Shown here: piece after piece, positions 7,968 through 16,938 of the stretch
Layout of the letters: each line of letters begins with the position of its first letter
Numbering within the stretch: position 1 is the stretch's first letter
Origin: UBA7239 sp964509075
GTDB lineage: Bacteria > Pseudomonadota > Gammaproteobacteria > Pseudomonadales > UBA7239
Direction: 5' to 3'
DNA length: 64,000 nt
Assembly: GCA_964509075.1 (NCBI GenBank)
Contig: CAZDWC010000004.1
Coordinates: forward strand, 62,001 to 126,000
Notes under the pieces: generated by a model
The model's database searches: none
What the model saw: the letters and a program-made list of their open reading frames with translations, nothing else
Told to the model about the DNA's origin: nothing
Made by a program: the position numbers and the translations under genes

Positions 7968-9644
7968 ATGGCGGAGAATGGCATATTGATCGAGATGTCA
8001 CTGTCCATGATTACCGTTAACGCCTTTCGCCGTCTTTACGCTTTGCTGCCAGCTGTGCTGTTACTGCTCCTGCTGGCAGCAGCACTCCATGCATTGTCCA
8101 GCCGCGAATTTCACCGGCAGATGACGCAGCATGCCCTGACAGAGTTACAGCAGATTGTGAGCAACACCCGTTGGCGCTGGCTGGCAGGCAATGACACGCC
8201 TCACGGCGCCATGCATGACTTGCAAGACTTGCAGTATGACGCTGACGAACTTGCATTTACTACGGGCACAGGCCCGTATTTCGCACTCAACCTGCATCGC
8301 GGCAATATCGCCGCGCGCTACAGTGAACTGTTGATGGAACTCGACAGCAGTGAAGCAACGCGGATGCAGCTGTATTTTTATGCGTCGGATTCGCTGACGG
8401 AAATATACGGATCTGAAAAAGTGCCTGTGGCTGCCGGCAGGCAAACGCTGCGGTTGTCGCTGGATCAATTGCGCTGGCGTGCAATCCCGAGCGGTGCGCC
8501 GGCTCAGTGGGGCGGTGTCACCCGCGCGGTCAGTTTGTTGCGTGTGGATCCGGCAGATCGCGCAGGTATTCACATGCGCATACAACGCATCGAACTGTCT
8601 GCACGCGCGCCGCTGCAACAGCATGGCAAAGCCATCACACTGGAAAACCTGTCGCAGGCGCAAGTTGCCGAGACGGGCGGCGTTCCATGGCCGAACCATC
8701 TGCAGCAACTGGTTGCCGGCAATACTGCCGGCGAGTTGTTGCTGGTCAATGAAAACAGTTGGTTATGGCAACAAACAGCGCGCGCACGCTATGCAGAAAT
8801 CAAACGCGTGGCGCCCGATGCCATTGTATTTCCCGGCAATGCATCGTTGTTGCGCAATGTAAATTGGCAAGACTTCAGCGCAAAGACTGGCGGAGATGCG
8901 TTGTCCGGTTTGCGCAACCCGGTTTACGCCTTGTCACTGGGTGTATCGGTTTTTCTTCTGATATTGATGAAGTTGATGCATAAACGGCGTCCGCTTCGTG
9001 GCAGCATCGTGATAACGGAATTGACCGGCGTGCTGCTGTTGCTGGCGTGCATGTGGTGGATTGCCTGTTATGACCAGTTGTGGATGTTGTTGCTCGCGCT
9101 GCCCGCCTTTGCCATCACCTGCGTGCATTTGCTGCGCCAGCAAGATGGCGACACACGCGAAATTCTCGGCTTGCATCTTCCGTCTGTACAGATGTGGCGC
9201 GAGACTTTTCTGATGTCCGTCATCATTGTCTGTCTGTGGAGCGCCTCTTTCCTGTTTGGCGCCAAGACATCGCCGATCTCCTGGCAAGCATTGTGGGGAG
9301 GATTTCTGCTCTACCCGTTTTGGGGTCTGGTTCAACAGTTTTTCATGGGGCCTATGCTTGCAGCGACGCTTGCACGCCTGATGCATGAGCAGCAGCGCCA
9401 CTACCCGCTATGTGCCATTCTCACCGCCTGTGTTTTTGCCCTGCTGCATTATCCCAACCAGCAATTGATGTTGATGACATTGTTTACCGGCAGTATCTGG
9501 AGCTGGCTGTATTTGCGTCACCGCTCCATTATTCCATTGGCCATTTCGCACGGCATTCTGGGCACCTTGTATTTCCAGTTGTCTCCGGATTTCCTGCGGC
9601 CTGATGGCAATGTCGGCCCGCAGTATTTTGACTGGCTGTATTGA
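7968..9644 (+). CDS. Membrane protein with extracytoplasmic N-domain and CPBP-fold C-domain
   Basis: This is a 558-residue protein in two halves. After one N-terminal membrane helix (about 20-45) a polar region of roughly 270 residues follows, probably extracytoplasmic and beta-rich. From about residue 320 there are seven or eight hydrophobic helices. The C-terminal helices look like the CPBP (CAAX protease/bacteriocin-processing) fold, with FALLH (His494) and a later SHG (His528). The catalytic EExxxR motif appears replaced by QQFFMG (Gln456, Gln457), so glutamic-protease activity is doubtful. Starts at 7968, 7995 or 8007 are all possible; none has a strong ribosome binding site. Its stop lies 4 nt before the photolyase start, so translation is probably coupled. 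Function unknown. Confidence 0.7.
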   Translation: MAENGILIEMSLSMITVNAFRRLYALLPAVLLLLLLAAALHALSSREFHRQMTQHALTELQQIVSNTRWRWLAGNDTPHGAMHDLQDLQYDADELAFTTGTGPYFALNLHRGNIAARYSELLMELDSSEATRMQLYFYASDSLTEIYGSEKVPVAAGRQTLRLSLDQLRWRAIPSGAPAQWGGVTRAVSLLRVDPADRAGIHMRIQRIELSARAPLQQHGKAITLENLSQAQVAETGGVPWPNHLQQLVAGNTAGELLLVNENSWLWQQTARARYAEIKRVAPDAIVFPGNASLLRNVNWQDFSAKTGGDALSGLRNPVYALSLGVSVFLLILMKLMHKRRPLRGSIVITELTGVLLLLACMWWIACYDQLWMLLLALPAFAITCVHLLRQQDGDTREILGLHLPSVQMWRETFLMSVIIVCLWSASFLFGAKTSPISWQALWGGFLLYPFWGLVQQFFMGPMLAATLARLMHEQQRHYPLCAILTACVFALLHYPNQQLMLMTLFTGSIWSWLYLRHRSIIPLAISHGILGTLYFQLSPDFLRPDGNVGPQYFDWLY

Positions 9645-9648
9645 TCCC

Positions 9649-11019
9649 ATGTCCTATACCGGCAGCATCCATCTGTTCCACCGCGATCTGCGCCTGCACG
9701 ATAATCGCGCCCTGCACGCGGCACTGAAACAGTCACAACGTGTATTGCCTTGTTTTATTCTCGACAAGACACTTCTCAAACAATTGCGCGGCGATTTGCC
9801 GCGCGTGCAATACATGCTGTGCGCCTTGCGCGATCTGGATGCCGACTTGCGAAAACACGGTTCACGTTTGCACGTGCTCTTTGATGAACCGGCAAAGGCA
9901 TTAACCGCGCTGCAAAAATCATGTGGGGCACAAGCGGTCTTTTTTCATCGCGATGCGGGGCCTTATGCCATCAAGCGCGATGCGCGCCTGCAGGCGCAAG
10001 CTGCCAAGCTCGGCATGGCATGTCACGTAATCGACGACATCAGCTTGCACGCGCCGGAACAGACCTGCAAGGCCGATGGTTCGCCCTACACGGTTTTCAC
10101 GCCGTTCTTTCGCCGCGCGTTTTTATTGCCGGTAGCAAAGCCGGTAAAACCGGATGCGAAAAAACTTTTTACACTCGGCGACGAACACGGCGATTTCGAC
10201 AGTGCCCTGCACGCAGCCCGTTTGCGCATTACTTCTGAAACTTCGCCGGCAGCACAGGCGAAATCTGCACTGCGCCAGCTTGGCGTGCTACACGATTACA
10301 CCGGCACACGCGATCTGCCTGCCGTGCCGGGCACAAGCCGATTGTCGTCGGCGCTGCGTTTCGGTCTCCTCTCGGTGCGAGAAGTCTGGTGGGCTATTGC
10401 GCAGACGCTGGGGCCGGAGCATGCCTTGCTGCGCCAGTTGTACTGGCGCGATTTTTTCTTCTCGATCGGCCTGTATTTTCCGCGCGTATTTCGCGGCTGC
10501 TTCCATTCGCAATACGATGCCATACACTGGCCCAATCGTGCCGAGTGGCTGGCGGCATGGCGCGAGGGCTGCACCGGCTTTCCCATCGTCGATGCCGGCA
10601 TGCGCGAACTGCGCCACAGCGGTTACATGCACAACCGTGTGCGCATGATCGTCGCTTCGTTTCTGGTAAAAGACCTGCACTGCAACTGGCAGCTGGGCGA
10701 ACGGCATTTTGCCGGACAACTGATCGATTACGACCCCTGCATCAACAACGGCAACTGGCAGTGGGCCGCATCCACAGGTTGCGATGCGCAACCGTACTTC
10801 CGCATTTTCAATCCGTGGACACAGCAGCAAAAATTTGATGCCGATGCCCTGTACGTCAAACACTGGCTGCCCTCGCTGCAAGCACTGCCACCGAAAACCC
10901 TGCACAACCTGTTCAAGCTGGATGAAGCACTGCCGGGTTATGTGCGGCCGCTTGTCGATCACGCCTTGCAGGCGCCGCAGGCAAAAGCGTGGTTTGCCGC
11001 AGCTCCTCGTTTTGTCTGA
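9649..11019 (+). CDS. phrB: Deoxyribodipyrimidine photolyase (cryptochrome/photolyase family)
   Basis: This 456-residue flavoprotein should repair cyclobutane pyrimidine dimers with blue light. The N-terminal alpha/beta antenna domain begins with HLFHRDLRLHDNRALH. The C-terminal FAD domain has the class I hallmarks YWRDFFFSIG, FPIVDAGMRELRHSGYMHNR and DPCINNGNWQWAASTG. Length is normal for the family (E. coli PhrB 472). The ATG at 9649 follows the stop codon of the CPBP-like gene by four bases. An upstream in-frame ATG at 9604 lies inside that gene and is rejected. Bacterial cryptochromes share these motifs, so a signalling role cannot be excluded, but the aligned core is photolyase-like. Confidence 0.92.
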   Translation: MSYTGSIHLFHRDLRLHDNRALHAALKQSQRVLPCFILDKTLLKQLRGDLPRVQYMLCALRDLDADLRKHGSRLHVLFDEPAKALTALQKSCGAQAVFFHRDAGPYAIKRDARLQAQAAKLGMACHVIDDISLHAPEQTCKADGSPYTVFTPFFRRAFLLPVAKPVKPDAKKLFTLGDEHGDFDSALHAARLRITSETSPAAQAKSALRQLGVLHDYTGTRDLPAVPGTSRLSSALRFGLLSVREVWWAIAQTLGPEHALLRQLYWRDFFFSIGLYFPRVFRGCFHSQYDAIHWPNRAEWLAAWREGCTGFPIVDAGMRELRHSGYMHNRVRMIVASFLVKDLHCNWQLGERHFAGQLIDYDPCINNGNWQWAASTGCDAQPYFRIFNPWTQQQKFDADALYVKHWLPSLQALPPKTLHNLFKLDEALPGYVRPLVDHALQAPQAKAWFAAAPRFV

Positions 11020-11079
11020 ACGGTGAGTCACGCTGCGAATGCTAGAATCGCCGCCTCAGTCACACACGCCTAACGGATC

Positions 11080-12327
11080 ATGAAGCTCAATCTGTCACAG
11101 AAATTGCGCATCGGCGGCCACATGCTGCGCTGCCTGCTCACGCGCCCGCTGTTCAAGGACTACAATCCGCGCAGCCCGGTGTTTTTCAACAATCCCTATC
11201 CTGTCTATCGCCGCATGCGCGACGAGAAACCGATTTTCTGGTCGCCACACACACTGGGCTGGCATGTGTCCGGCAACTACGAATCAATGGTGCAGCTGCT
11301 GAAAGACGACAGATTCACGCACTCGTTCCGCGCCTGGCGTTTCGCGCCACAGAGCAAACCGCACAGCGAACTCGACGGCCTGCTTGACAGCCTGCTGATG
11401 GCGTTGCCGGCGAAGGAACACATGCGCGTACGCAAACTGGTATCACCGGCGTTTTCGCCGCGCTATGTCTTCGAAGCGCAACCGGCCATCGAGCAGCTGG
11501 TACAAACGCAACTCGACAAACTCGATCGCGGCGGCGAACTGGATCTGGTGAAACTGTGCCGTGAAATCCCGATCAACGCCATGGCGGTCTACTTCCGCAT
11601 CCCGGATGCGATGCGCGACGATTTCGGCGCGCTGGGTCACGCGATCATTGCGTCATTCAATACCAATGTCGACATGGACATCGCCGCTGCCGAACGCGGC
11701 ATTCACCAGTTGCGCGAGCTGTTCGCCGAGAAACGCAAGCATCCCGACGATTCGTTCATGTCGACACTGGTCAACCACATGGAAGACGGCGAACGCATTA
11801 CCGAGAACGAAGCGCTCGGGCTGATGGGCGCGCTGCTCGCTGCCGGCGTGGATACCACTTTCGATTACATGCTCAATATTTTTTACGGTTTGACCATGAA
11901 TCCACAGTGGGGACGCTGGCTGCTCGACAACGAAGACAAGGTGCAGCAACTGATCGACGAGACGTTTCGCTGGAACAATTTCGGCAATCGCGGTTTCTAC
12001 CGTTTTGCCACGGAAGATTTCGAATTGCTGGGCCAGAAAATCGAAAAAGGCGACATCGTGCAGATCATGATGGCCATGGGCAATTACGATCCGTCGGTAT
12101 TTCCCGAGCCGGAAACGTTCAACCCCCTGCGTGACAATCTCGAGAAAGCACTCACATTCGGACTCGGTGCACATTATTGCCTCGGTCACGCGATTGCCAA
12201 GCTGATCGCGCAAGTCACCACTCTCGCCGTGGTGCGCCGTTATCCCGACATGAAACTGATGCGCGGGCCGGAGCGTGAATACAACCTGCTGACGCGTCGC
12301 TTGTGTACGCTGGTGCTGAGGAAGTAA
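11080..12327 (+). CDS. Cytochrome P450
   Basis: This is a 415-residue soluble bacterial class I P450. The I-helix oxygen-binding motif is AGVDTT (within LLAAGVDTTFDYM), the K-helix ExxR is ETFR, and the heme-thiolate loop is FGLGAHYCLGH. There is no membrane anchor and no fused reductase. No ferredoxin gene adjoins it, so electron partners must come from elsewhere. The substrate is unknown. Steroid or terpenoid hydroxylation would fit the IpdABC-like genes nearby, but this is inference from location only. It is preceded by photolyase (60-nt gap) and followed by a repeat-flanked DUF559 gene that may have inserted behind it. Confidence 0.93.
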   Translation: MKLNLSQKLRIGGHMLRCLLTRPLFKDYNPRSPVFFNNPYPVYRRMRDEKPIFWSPHTLGWHVSGNYESMVQLLKDDRFTHSFRAWRFAPQSKPHSELDGLLDSLLMALPAKEHMRVRKLVSPAFSPRYVFEAQPAIEQLVQTQLDKLDRGGELDLVKLCREIPINAMAVYFRIPDAMRDDFGALGHAIIASFNTNVDMDIAAAERGIHQLRELFAEKRKHPDDSFMSTLVNHMEDGERITENEALGLMGALLAAGVDTTFDYMLNIFYGLTMNPQWGRWLLDNEDKVQQLIDETFRWNNFGNRGFYRFATEDFELLGQKIEKGDIVQIMMAMGNYDPSVFPEPETFNPLRDNLEKALTFGLGAHYCLGHAIAKLIAQVTTLAVVRRYPDMKLMRGPEREYNLLTRRLCTLVLRK

Positions 12328-12336
12328 ACCTCCTCG

Positions 12337-12469
12337 CCCAAACCACCCCGCCCCAGACCACCCCACCCCTGCGGGGTACCCCTCCTTGAAAAGGAGGGGA
12401 GTTGGAGATGTGGCACGGCCAAACTCTCCCCCTGCCAAGGGGGAGTGGCGCGTAGCGCCGAGGGGGTTA
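12337..12469. repeat. Left copy of a palindrome-rich direct repeat flanking DUF559
   Basis: This roughly 130-bp element matches 12872-12996 in the same orientation with only scattered changes. It contains three successive hairpins: CCCCTCC-TTGAAAA-GGAGGGG, CTCCCCCT-GCCA-AGGGGGAG and GGCGC-GTA-GCGCC. It starts right after the P450 stop codon. The two copies bracket the DUF559 gene and resemble the palindromic repeats often seen around DUF559 genes in other bacteria (recollection, not checked). Confidence 0.8.
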
Positions 12470-12503
12470 CAATCCCAACCTCGACACCCAGGGATGGCGT
12501 GCC

Positions 12504-12917
12504 ATGCAAAAAATCAACAACATTCCCGCTTTGCGTTTCTTTCGAAAATCGCTGCGCAACGGTCTCACGCCGGCAGAGGCCAAATTGTGGCTGCACCTGA
12601 AACAGTCGCAACTGCAAGGGCGAAAATTCAGACGGCAACACAGTGTTGGACCCTATATTCTCGATTTTTATTGTCCTGCCGAACGTCTGGCTGTTGAGCT
12701 GGATGGCGCCGCGCATGATTCCATTGACGCAAGGGAATATGACCGTGAACGGGATTTGTTTATTGCGTGCTTCGAAATAAAAGTTTTGCGCTTTGAAAAC
12801 CAGTGGGTGTTTCTGGAGACGGAGGCAGTGTTGATGGAAATTCAGCGACATTTTGGTTGGCTGGCAGAAACAACCCCGCCCCAAACCACCCCGCCCCTGC
12901 GGGGCACCCCTCCTTGA
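12504..12917 (+). CDS. DUF559 domain protein, Vsr/MutH-like endonuclease fold
   Basis: This 137-residue protein begins RFFRKSLRNGLTPAEAKLW and continues with GRKFRRQHSVGPYILDFYC and LAVELDGAAHD. That is the usual DUF559 layout of a very-short-patch-repair-like nuclease fold, with candidate catalytic Asp, Glu and His residues in those last two segments. The last 15 residues or so (TTPPQTTPPLRGTPP) are encoded by the right-hand repeat, whose TTGA supplies the stop codon. Gene and repeat therefore travel together. An AGGGA ribosome binding site lies about 10 nt before the ATG. DUF559 genes are often scattered, mobile-looking singletons; a role in moving or maintaining the repeat is speculation. 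Confidence 0.85.
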   Translation: MQKINNIPALRFFRKSLRNGLTPAEAKLWLHLKQSQLQGRKFRRQHSVGPYILDFYCPAERLAVELDGAAHDSIDAREYDRERDLFIACFEIKVLRFENQWVFLETEAVLMEIQRHFGWLAETTPPQTTPPLRGTPP

Positions 12918-12996
12918 AAAGGAGGGGAGTGAGATGCGCGGCACAAACAAACTCTCCCCTGCCAAGGGGGAGTGGCGCGTAGCGCCGAGGGGGTTG
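12872..12996. repeat. Right copy of the palindrome-rich direct repeat
   Basis: This second copy of the 12337-12469 element has the same orientation and the same three hairpins. It overlaps the 3' end of the DUF559 coding region. Small differences (for example one C fewer in the middle hairpin) show the copies are not freshly duplicated. Hairpin content would also terminate transcription. Confidence 0.8.
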
Positions 12997-13073
12997 GTTC
13001 TTGAGAAGTCCCACGCAACCGGGTGGAGTTGTGCTTGCGTTAGAATACCGTCGTTAATCTTTATGGAGTTGCC

Positions 13074-14282
13074 ATGAGCCGTACCCGTTTTCTCGCTTCC
13101 ATCGCCGCGCATGTGCCGTGGACTGCTGCGCAGTTGCTGGCAGAATCGACCTTGATGCGCACAGTAGCCAAACGTCCGGCTCGGGCAGGCGAGCGCCCGT
13201 GGGGTCATCGTCACGAACGCATCAGCGCCGAATGGCTCACCGATGTTTTGCGCAAACAGCAGGCACTGAACAACGATCAACACGTCACGCGTTTTTCGTT
13301 GCAGCGTTTCGGTGAAATCGGCCAGATGTCGGCGGTTTATCGTCTGGCACTGGATTACAGCGATGCTGTTGCAGCCCCGCGCACATTGGTGCTGAAAACG
13401 ACCACCACCGAAATGAAAAACCGCATCTTCAACAGCTGCTTCGGTGTGTTTGAACGCGAAATTTGTACGTATCAATTACCACATCCCGAGCGCGGTTTGT
13501 TGCGGCCGAAATGCTGGTACGCCGGCCAGCAGCCGCTGACGCGCGCCGGCTTTCTGATTTTTGATGATCTCGCCGAGTGGCGCGGTGTACCGGCCTACAC
13601 CAAGCTCGGCATGGACGATGCGCTGCGTGTTGCAGTGGCGCTCGCCGAACACCACGCGCAATGGTGGGAAACGCCGGCGCTGCTTCAATCCGGTTTCCGC
13701 ACCACGCTGGAAACCGTGCAGACTACCATGGGGCCGATGTGCAGCATGGCCTGGGGCAAGGCGCGCAAGGTGATGGCGGAGCTGGTCGACGCCGACATCG
13801 TCACGTTGCTCGGACGTTATGTCGCAAACCAGCAGGCGGTATGCCACCACATCATGGCGGGCCCGCGCACGCTGGTTCATGGCGATCTCAACACCAACAA
13901 TATGTTTTTCGATGATGCCCAGCAGCGCGTCTGTGCCATCGACTGGCAATCCACCCACATCGGCAGCTGGGCGGAAGATCTCGCCTACCTCGCGCTGATG
14001 TGTCTCGCCCCCGAAGACGCCGCCGCACACGAGCAGGCATTGATCGACCTGCATCGCAACACCCTCGCCGCCAACGGCATACGCGTGGATGCCGATGCCC
14101 ACCAGCGTGCCTATCCGCTGGGTGTGCTGCAGGTGGGCGCCATGCTGATTGTGGCAGCCATGGTGATAGACAAGGACAAGGATCCTACCTTGTACGAGCA
14201 GTACCGCAGCACCATCAGCGGCTGGGCGGAGGCTGCACGCCGCCATCGCCTCGACAGCGTGCTGGCCGGGCTGGGCGCATGA
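13074..14282 (+). CDS. Phosphotransferase, ecdysteroid-kinase-like/CHK (APH fold)
   Basis: This 402-residue kinase-like protein has the aminoglycoside-phosphotransferase fold. The catalytic loop is HGDLNTNNMFF, and the metal-binding Asp comes in the following CAIDWQSTHIG. An ATP-binding lysine is probably in TLVLKTTTTE. Overall layout and the long N-terminal lobe recall the ecdysteroid kinase/CHK group (DUF1679-like) rather than antibiotic kinases. In insects that group phosphorylates steroid hydroxyls; bacterial substrates are mostly unknown. The gene overlaps the start of the MFS transporter by 4 nt (ATGA), so the two are translationally coupled. A steroid or other alcohol substrate is an inference from the neighbouring P450 and Ipd-like genes. 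Confidence 0.8.
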   Translation: MSRTRFLASIAAHVPWTAAQLLAESTLMRTVAKRPARAGERPWGHRHERISAEWLTDVLRKQQALNNDQHVTRFSLQRFGEIGQMSAVYRLALDYSDAVAAPRTLVLKTTTTEMKNRIFNSCFGVFEREICTYQLPHPERGLLRPKCWYAGQQPLTRAGFLIFDDLAEWRGVPAYTKLGMDDALRVAVALAEHHAQWWETPALLQSGFRTTLETVQTTMGPMCSMAWGKARKVMAELVDADIVTLLGRYVANQQAVCHHIMAGPRTLVHGDLNTNNMFFDDAQQRVCAIDWQSTHIGSWAEDLAYLALMCLAPEDAAAHEQALIDLHRNTLAANGIRVDADAHQRAYPLGVLQVGAMLIVAAMVIDKDKDPTLYEQYRSTISGWAEAARRHRLDSVLAGLGA

Positions 14283-15682
14283 GCGAACCCGCGCACAATC
14301 CCCATCGCGGTCTGGTGATAGCGGTGATGGTGGCGGTATTTCTCGCCGCCGTGGACCAGACCATCGTCTCCACCGCATTGCCGCGCATAGCCAACGATCT
14401 GGGCAACACCGCGCTCTACGCCTGGGTGTTCACGGCCTACATGGTGGCCACCACGGTGTTTGTGCCCATCTCAGGCACCATCGGCGACACCCATGGCCGC
14501 CGGCCGGTGCTGCTGTTCGGCGTCGTGGTCTTTGCCATCGGCTCGCTGTGCGCGGGCAGCGCGGCGTCCATGCCGCAGCTCATCGGCTTTCGCGCCCTGC
14601 AGGGCATCGGTGCCGGCGTGCTCACCGCCAATGCTTTCGCCCTGCTAGGGGATGTCTACTCGGCAGCCGAGATGGCGCGCGCCAGCGGCATCATGTCGGC
14701 GGTTTACGGGCTGGCCGGCGCCGTGGGGCCGGTGCTGGGCGGTGTGCTCACCGATCAATTCGGCTGGCGCTGGATTTTCTGGCTCAACGTACCGGCCTGT
14801 CTGGCGATTGCCGTCATTCTGTTTGTACGCCTGCCGCACAAGCCGGCGGCCAGCCGCGATCCGGTCGATATCCCCGGCGCGGTATTGCTCAGCGCGGCCC
14901 TGCTGCCGGCGCTTGCCGCGCTGAGCTGGGCGGGCGAAGGCGTGGCGTTTGGCGACACGCGCATGCTGGCCGCCCTGTTGGCCGCACTGGTCTTTGGCGT
15001 GTTGTTCGTGCGCGTGGAGCGCCGCGCCGTGCGGCCCATCATCGCCCTGCACCTGTTCCGACACGCTACCTTCACGCTGGCGCTGCTGGCCATGTTCGGC
15101 GTGGCACTGGCCATGTACGCAGCGCTCTCCTATGCGCCGCTGCTGTTCCAGAGCCGCATGGGCATGAGCGCATCGCAATCCGGCCTGGTCACCGCGCCGC
15201 TGGTGCTCACGCTGTCGGTCACGGCGGCGGTGGCGGGCAGGCTGGTCGCGCGCGGTATGAGTGTGCGCTGGGTTTCAGCGTTGGGGGTGGCGATTGCTGC
15301 TGCGGCACTCGGCTGGTTATCGTCACTGGCACCCGATGCTGGCAAGGGCACGGCCGCTGCCGGCATGGCGCTGTTCGGCGCCGGCCTCGGTTTCACCATG
15401 CCCACCTTGCTGCTGGCGGCACAGGGCGCCGTGCCGCACGGCCATATCGGCGTGACGGCCGCTCTGGCCAAGTTTTTCCGCGCTGTGGGTGGCCTGGTAG
15501 GCGTAGTGGCCGCCGGTGCGGCGATTCGTCACTTTCAAACAATCAATACGCAGGCGATCAGCACCCAGCCGGGCGATGCACTTTCTTCAACCATCGGCTG
15601 CGCTGCGGTGGCGATGCTGGCCACATTGTTGTTGATTCTGGTGCTGCCGAAACCCGCGAGTGAAACACCCAGCTCGCGCTGA
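14279..15682 (+). CDS. MFS transporter, DHA2 drug:H+ antiporter type
   Basis: This 467-residue inner-membrane transporter has many hydrophobic helices (12-14 predicted by eye). Helix 1 carries AAVDQTIVSTALPRI, the motif D1-like signature of the DHA2 family, and the loop 2-3 motif is GTIGDTHGRRPVLLFG. The motif C-like glycine run GAVGPVLGGVLTDQFGWRWI marks an antiporter. The ATG at 14279 overlaps the kinase TGA, so the longer upstream frame is rejected. Co-expression with a phosphotransferase suggests export or uptake of the kinase substrate or product. An intrinsic terminator follows 20 nt later. Confidence 0.92.
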   Translation: MSEPAHNPHRGLVIAVMVAVFLAAVDQTIVSTALPRIANDLGNTALYAWVFTAYMVATTVFVPISGTIGDTHGRRPVLLFGVVVFAIGSLCAGSAASMPQLIGFRALQGIGAGVLTANAFALLGDVYSAAEMARASGIMSAVYGLAGAVGPVLGGVLTDQFGWRWIFWLNVPACLAIAVILFVRLPHKPAASRDPVDIPGAVLLSAALLPALAALSWAGEGVAFGDTRMLAALLAALVFGVLFVRVERRAVRPIIALHLFRHATFTLALLAMFGVALAMYAALSYAPLLFQSRMGMSASQSGLVTAPLVLTLSVTAAVAGRLVARGMSVRWVSALGVAIAAAALGWLSSLAPDAGKGTAAAGMALFGAGLGFTMPTLLLAAQGAVPHGHIGVTAALAKFFRAVGGLVGVVAAGAAIRHFQTINTQAISTQPGDALSSTIGCAAVAMLATLLLILVLPKPASETPSSR

Positions 15683-15701
15683 CATGCACATCCTGCGCAA
15701 C

Positions 15702-15732
15702 AAAAAAGGCCGCTCGGTGAGCGGCCTTTTTT
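15702..15732. terminator. Bidirectional intrinsic terminator
   Basis: An A-run, an 8-bp stem GGCCGCTC/GAGCGGCC and a T-run (AAAAAA...TTTTTT) lie between the convergent MFS and thiolase genes, so it can stop transcription from both sides. Confidence 0.9.
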
Positions 15733-15756
15733 AATTTCAAACAGCAGCAATCACGT

Positions 15757-16938
15757 TTATTTTTTCAGGATTACCGATGAGCCGTGACCGAACAGTCCCT
15801 GGTTGGCAGTGATGCCGACTTTGGCATTCGGCACCTGACGCTCGCCGGCAGCGCCGCGCAATTGCCACGTCAATTCGCACACTTGTGCGAGCGCCTGTGC
15901 CGGTACGGCTTCGCCGAAACAGGCGAGGCCACCGGACGGATTCACCGGCAAACGGCCACCCAGTTTGGTCACGCCATCGCGCACCAGTTTTGCGCCGTCA
16001 CCGCGCGCGCACAGTTGCAAATCTTCATACCAATCGAGTTCAAGTGCCGTCGACAAATCGTACACTTCGGCAACCGAAACATCTTCCGGGCCGATGCCGG
16101 CTTCGTTGTACGCTTTGACTGGCAGCGCAGCACGGAATGAATGCGCTTCCATCGCCACCGCAGAGTCCGTTGCCAGATCCGGCATTTCAATAACCGCTGA
16201 GGCAAACGTTGGCGTGACGGTAGAAATCGCCGCCACTTTCACCGCATCGGCACGACCGATTTTTTTTGCATAATCCATCGAACACACGATCAACGCAGCC
16301 GCGCCATCAGATGTGGCGCAGATATCCATCAAGCGCAGCGGGTCCGCCACCATTGCAGATGCAGCCACATCGTCTGCGGTAAACTTTTTCTTGTAACGCG
16401 CATACGGGTTGGTAAAACCGTGCTCGGCATTTTTAACTTTCACCGCAGCAAAATCTGCGAGTGTATCGCCGTAAATTTCCATGCGGCGACGCGCATACAG
16501 CGCAAAATAACTCGGGTTGGTAATGCCGAGACGGAAGCGCACCCAATCCGGATCATCCGGACGTTCGCCGGGCGCTGGCTTCAGAAAACCTTTCGGCGTG
16601 GTGTCTGAGCCAATCACCAACGCGACATCGCATTGGCCGGAAAGAATTTTCGCGCGCGCAGCAGCGAGTGCTTGCGAACCGGAAGCACAGGCGGCATACG
16701 AGGTGTTGACTTCCGCGCCCTGCCAACCGAGTGCTTGTGCAAATGTCGCGCCGGCGACATAACCGGGATAGCCGCAACGCATGGTGGCGGCACCGGAAAC
16801 AAATTGCACATCGCGCCAATCAATACCGGCATCTTTCAATGCGGCGCGTGCGGCGACAACACCGTATTCGACAAAATTCTTGCCCCATTTTCCCCATGGG
16901 TGCATGCCGACGCCGAGGATGGCAATGTCATTACTCAT
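15757..16938 (-). CDS. Thiolase/SCP-x-type lipid-transfer protein, Ltp2-like
   Basis: This 393-residue thiolase-fold protein is of the non-decarboxylating SCP-x/Ltp group. Cys84 in SYAACASGSQAL sits where the thiolase nucleophile lies. The C-terminal region SGGLACFGEAVPAQAL replaces the usual GHPxGA loop, as in sterol-type members. The start at 16938 overlaps the DUF35 stop (ATGA), so the two proteins are coupled and probably form the thiolase-DUF35 complex known from steroid side-chain retro-aldolases (Ltp2-ChsH2). The same operon carries ipdAB-like genes. It could be a thiolytic enzyme or an aldolase; the retained Cys leaves thiolysis open. Confidence 0.85.
   Translation of the reverse strand: MSNDIAILGVGMHPWGKWGKNFVEYGVVAARAALKDAGIDWRDVQFVSGAATMRCGYPGYVAGATFAQALGWQGAEVNTSYAACASGSQALAAARAKILSGQCDVALVIGSDTTPKGFLKPAPGERPDDPDWVRFRLGITNPSYFALYARRRMEIYGDTLADFAAVKVKNAEHGFTNPYARYKKKFTADDVAASAMVADPLRLMDICATSDGAAALIVCSMDYAKKIGRADAVKVAAISTVTPTFASAVIEMPDLATDSAVAMEAHSFRAALPVKAYNEAGIGPEDVSVAEVYDLSTALELDWYEDLQLCARGDGAKLVRDGVTKLGGRLPVNPSGGLACFGEAVPAQALAQVCELTWQLRGAAGERQVPNAKVGITANQGLFGHGSSVILKK

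Noticed and set aside
12240..13475. Minus-strand frame of 411 codons across the P450 end, both repeats, DUF559 and the kinase start
   Set aside because: It reads through two repeat copies and three genes on the other strand, and the product is low-complexity and unlike known proteins.
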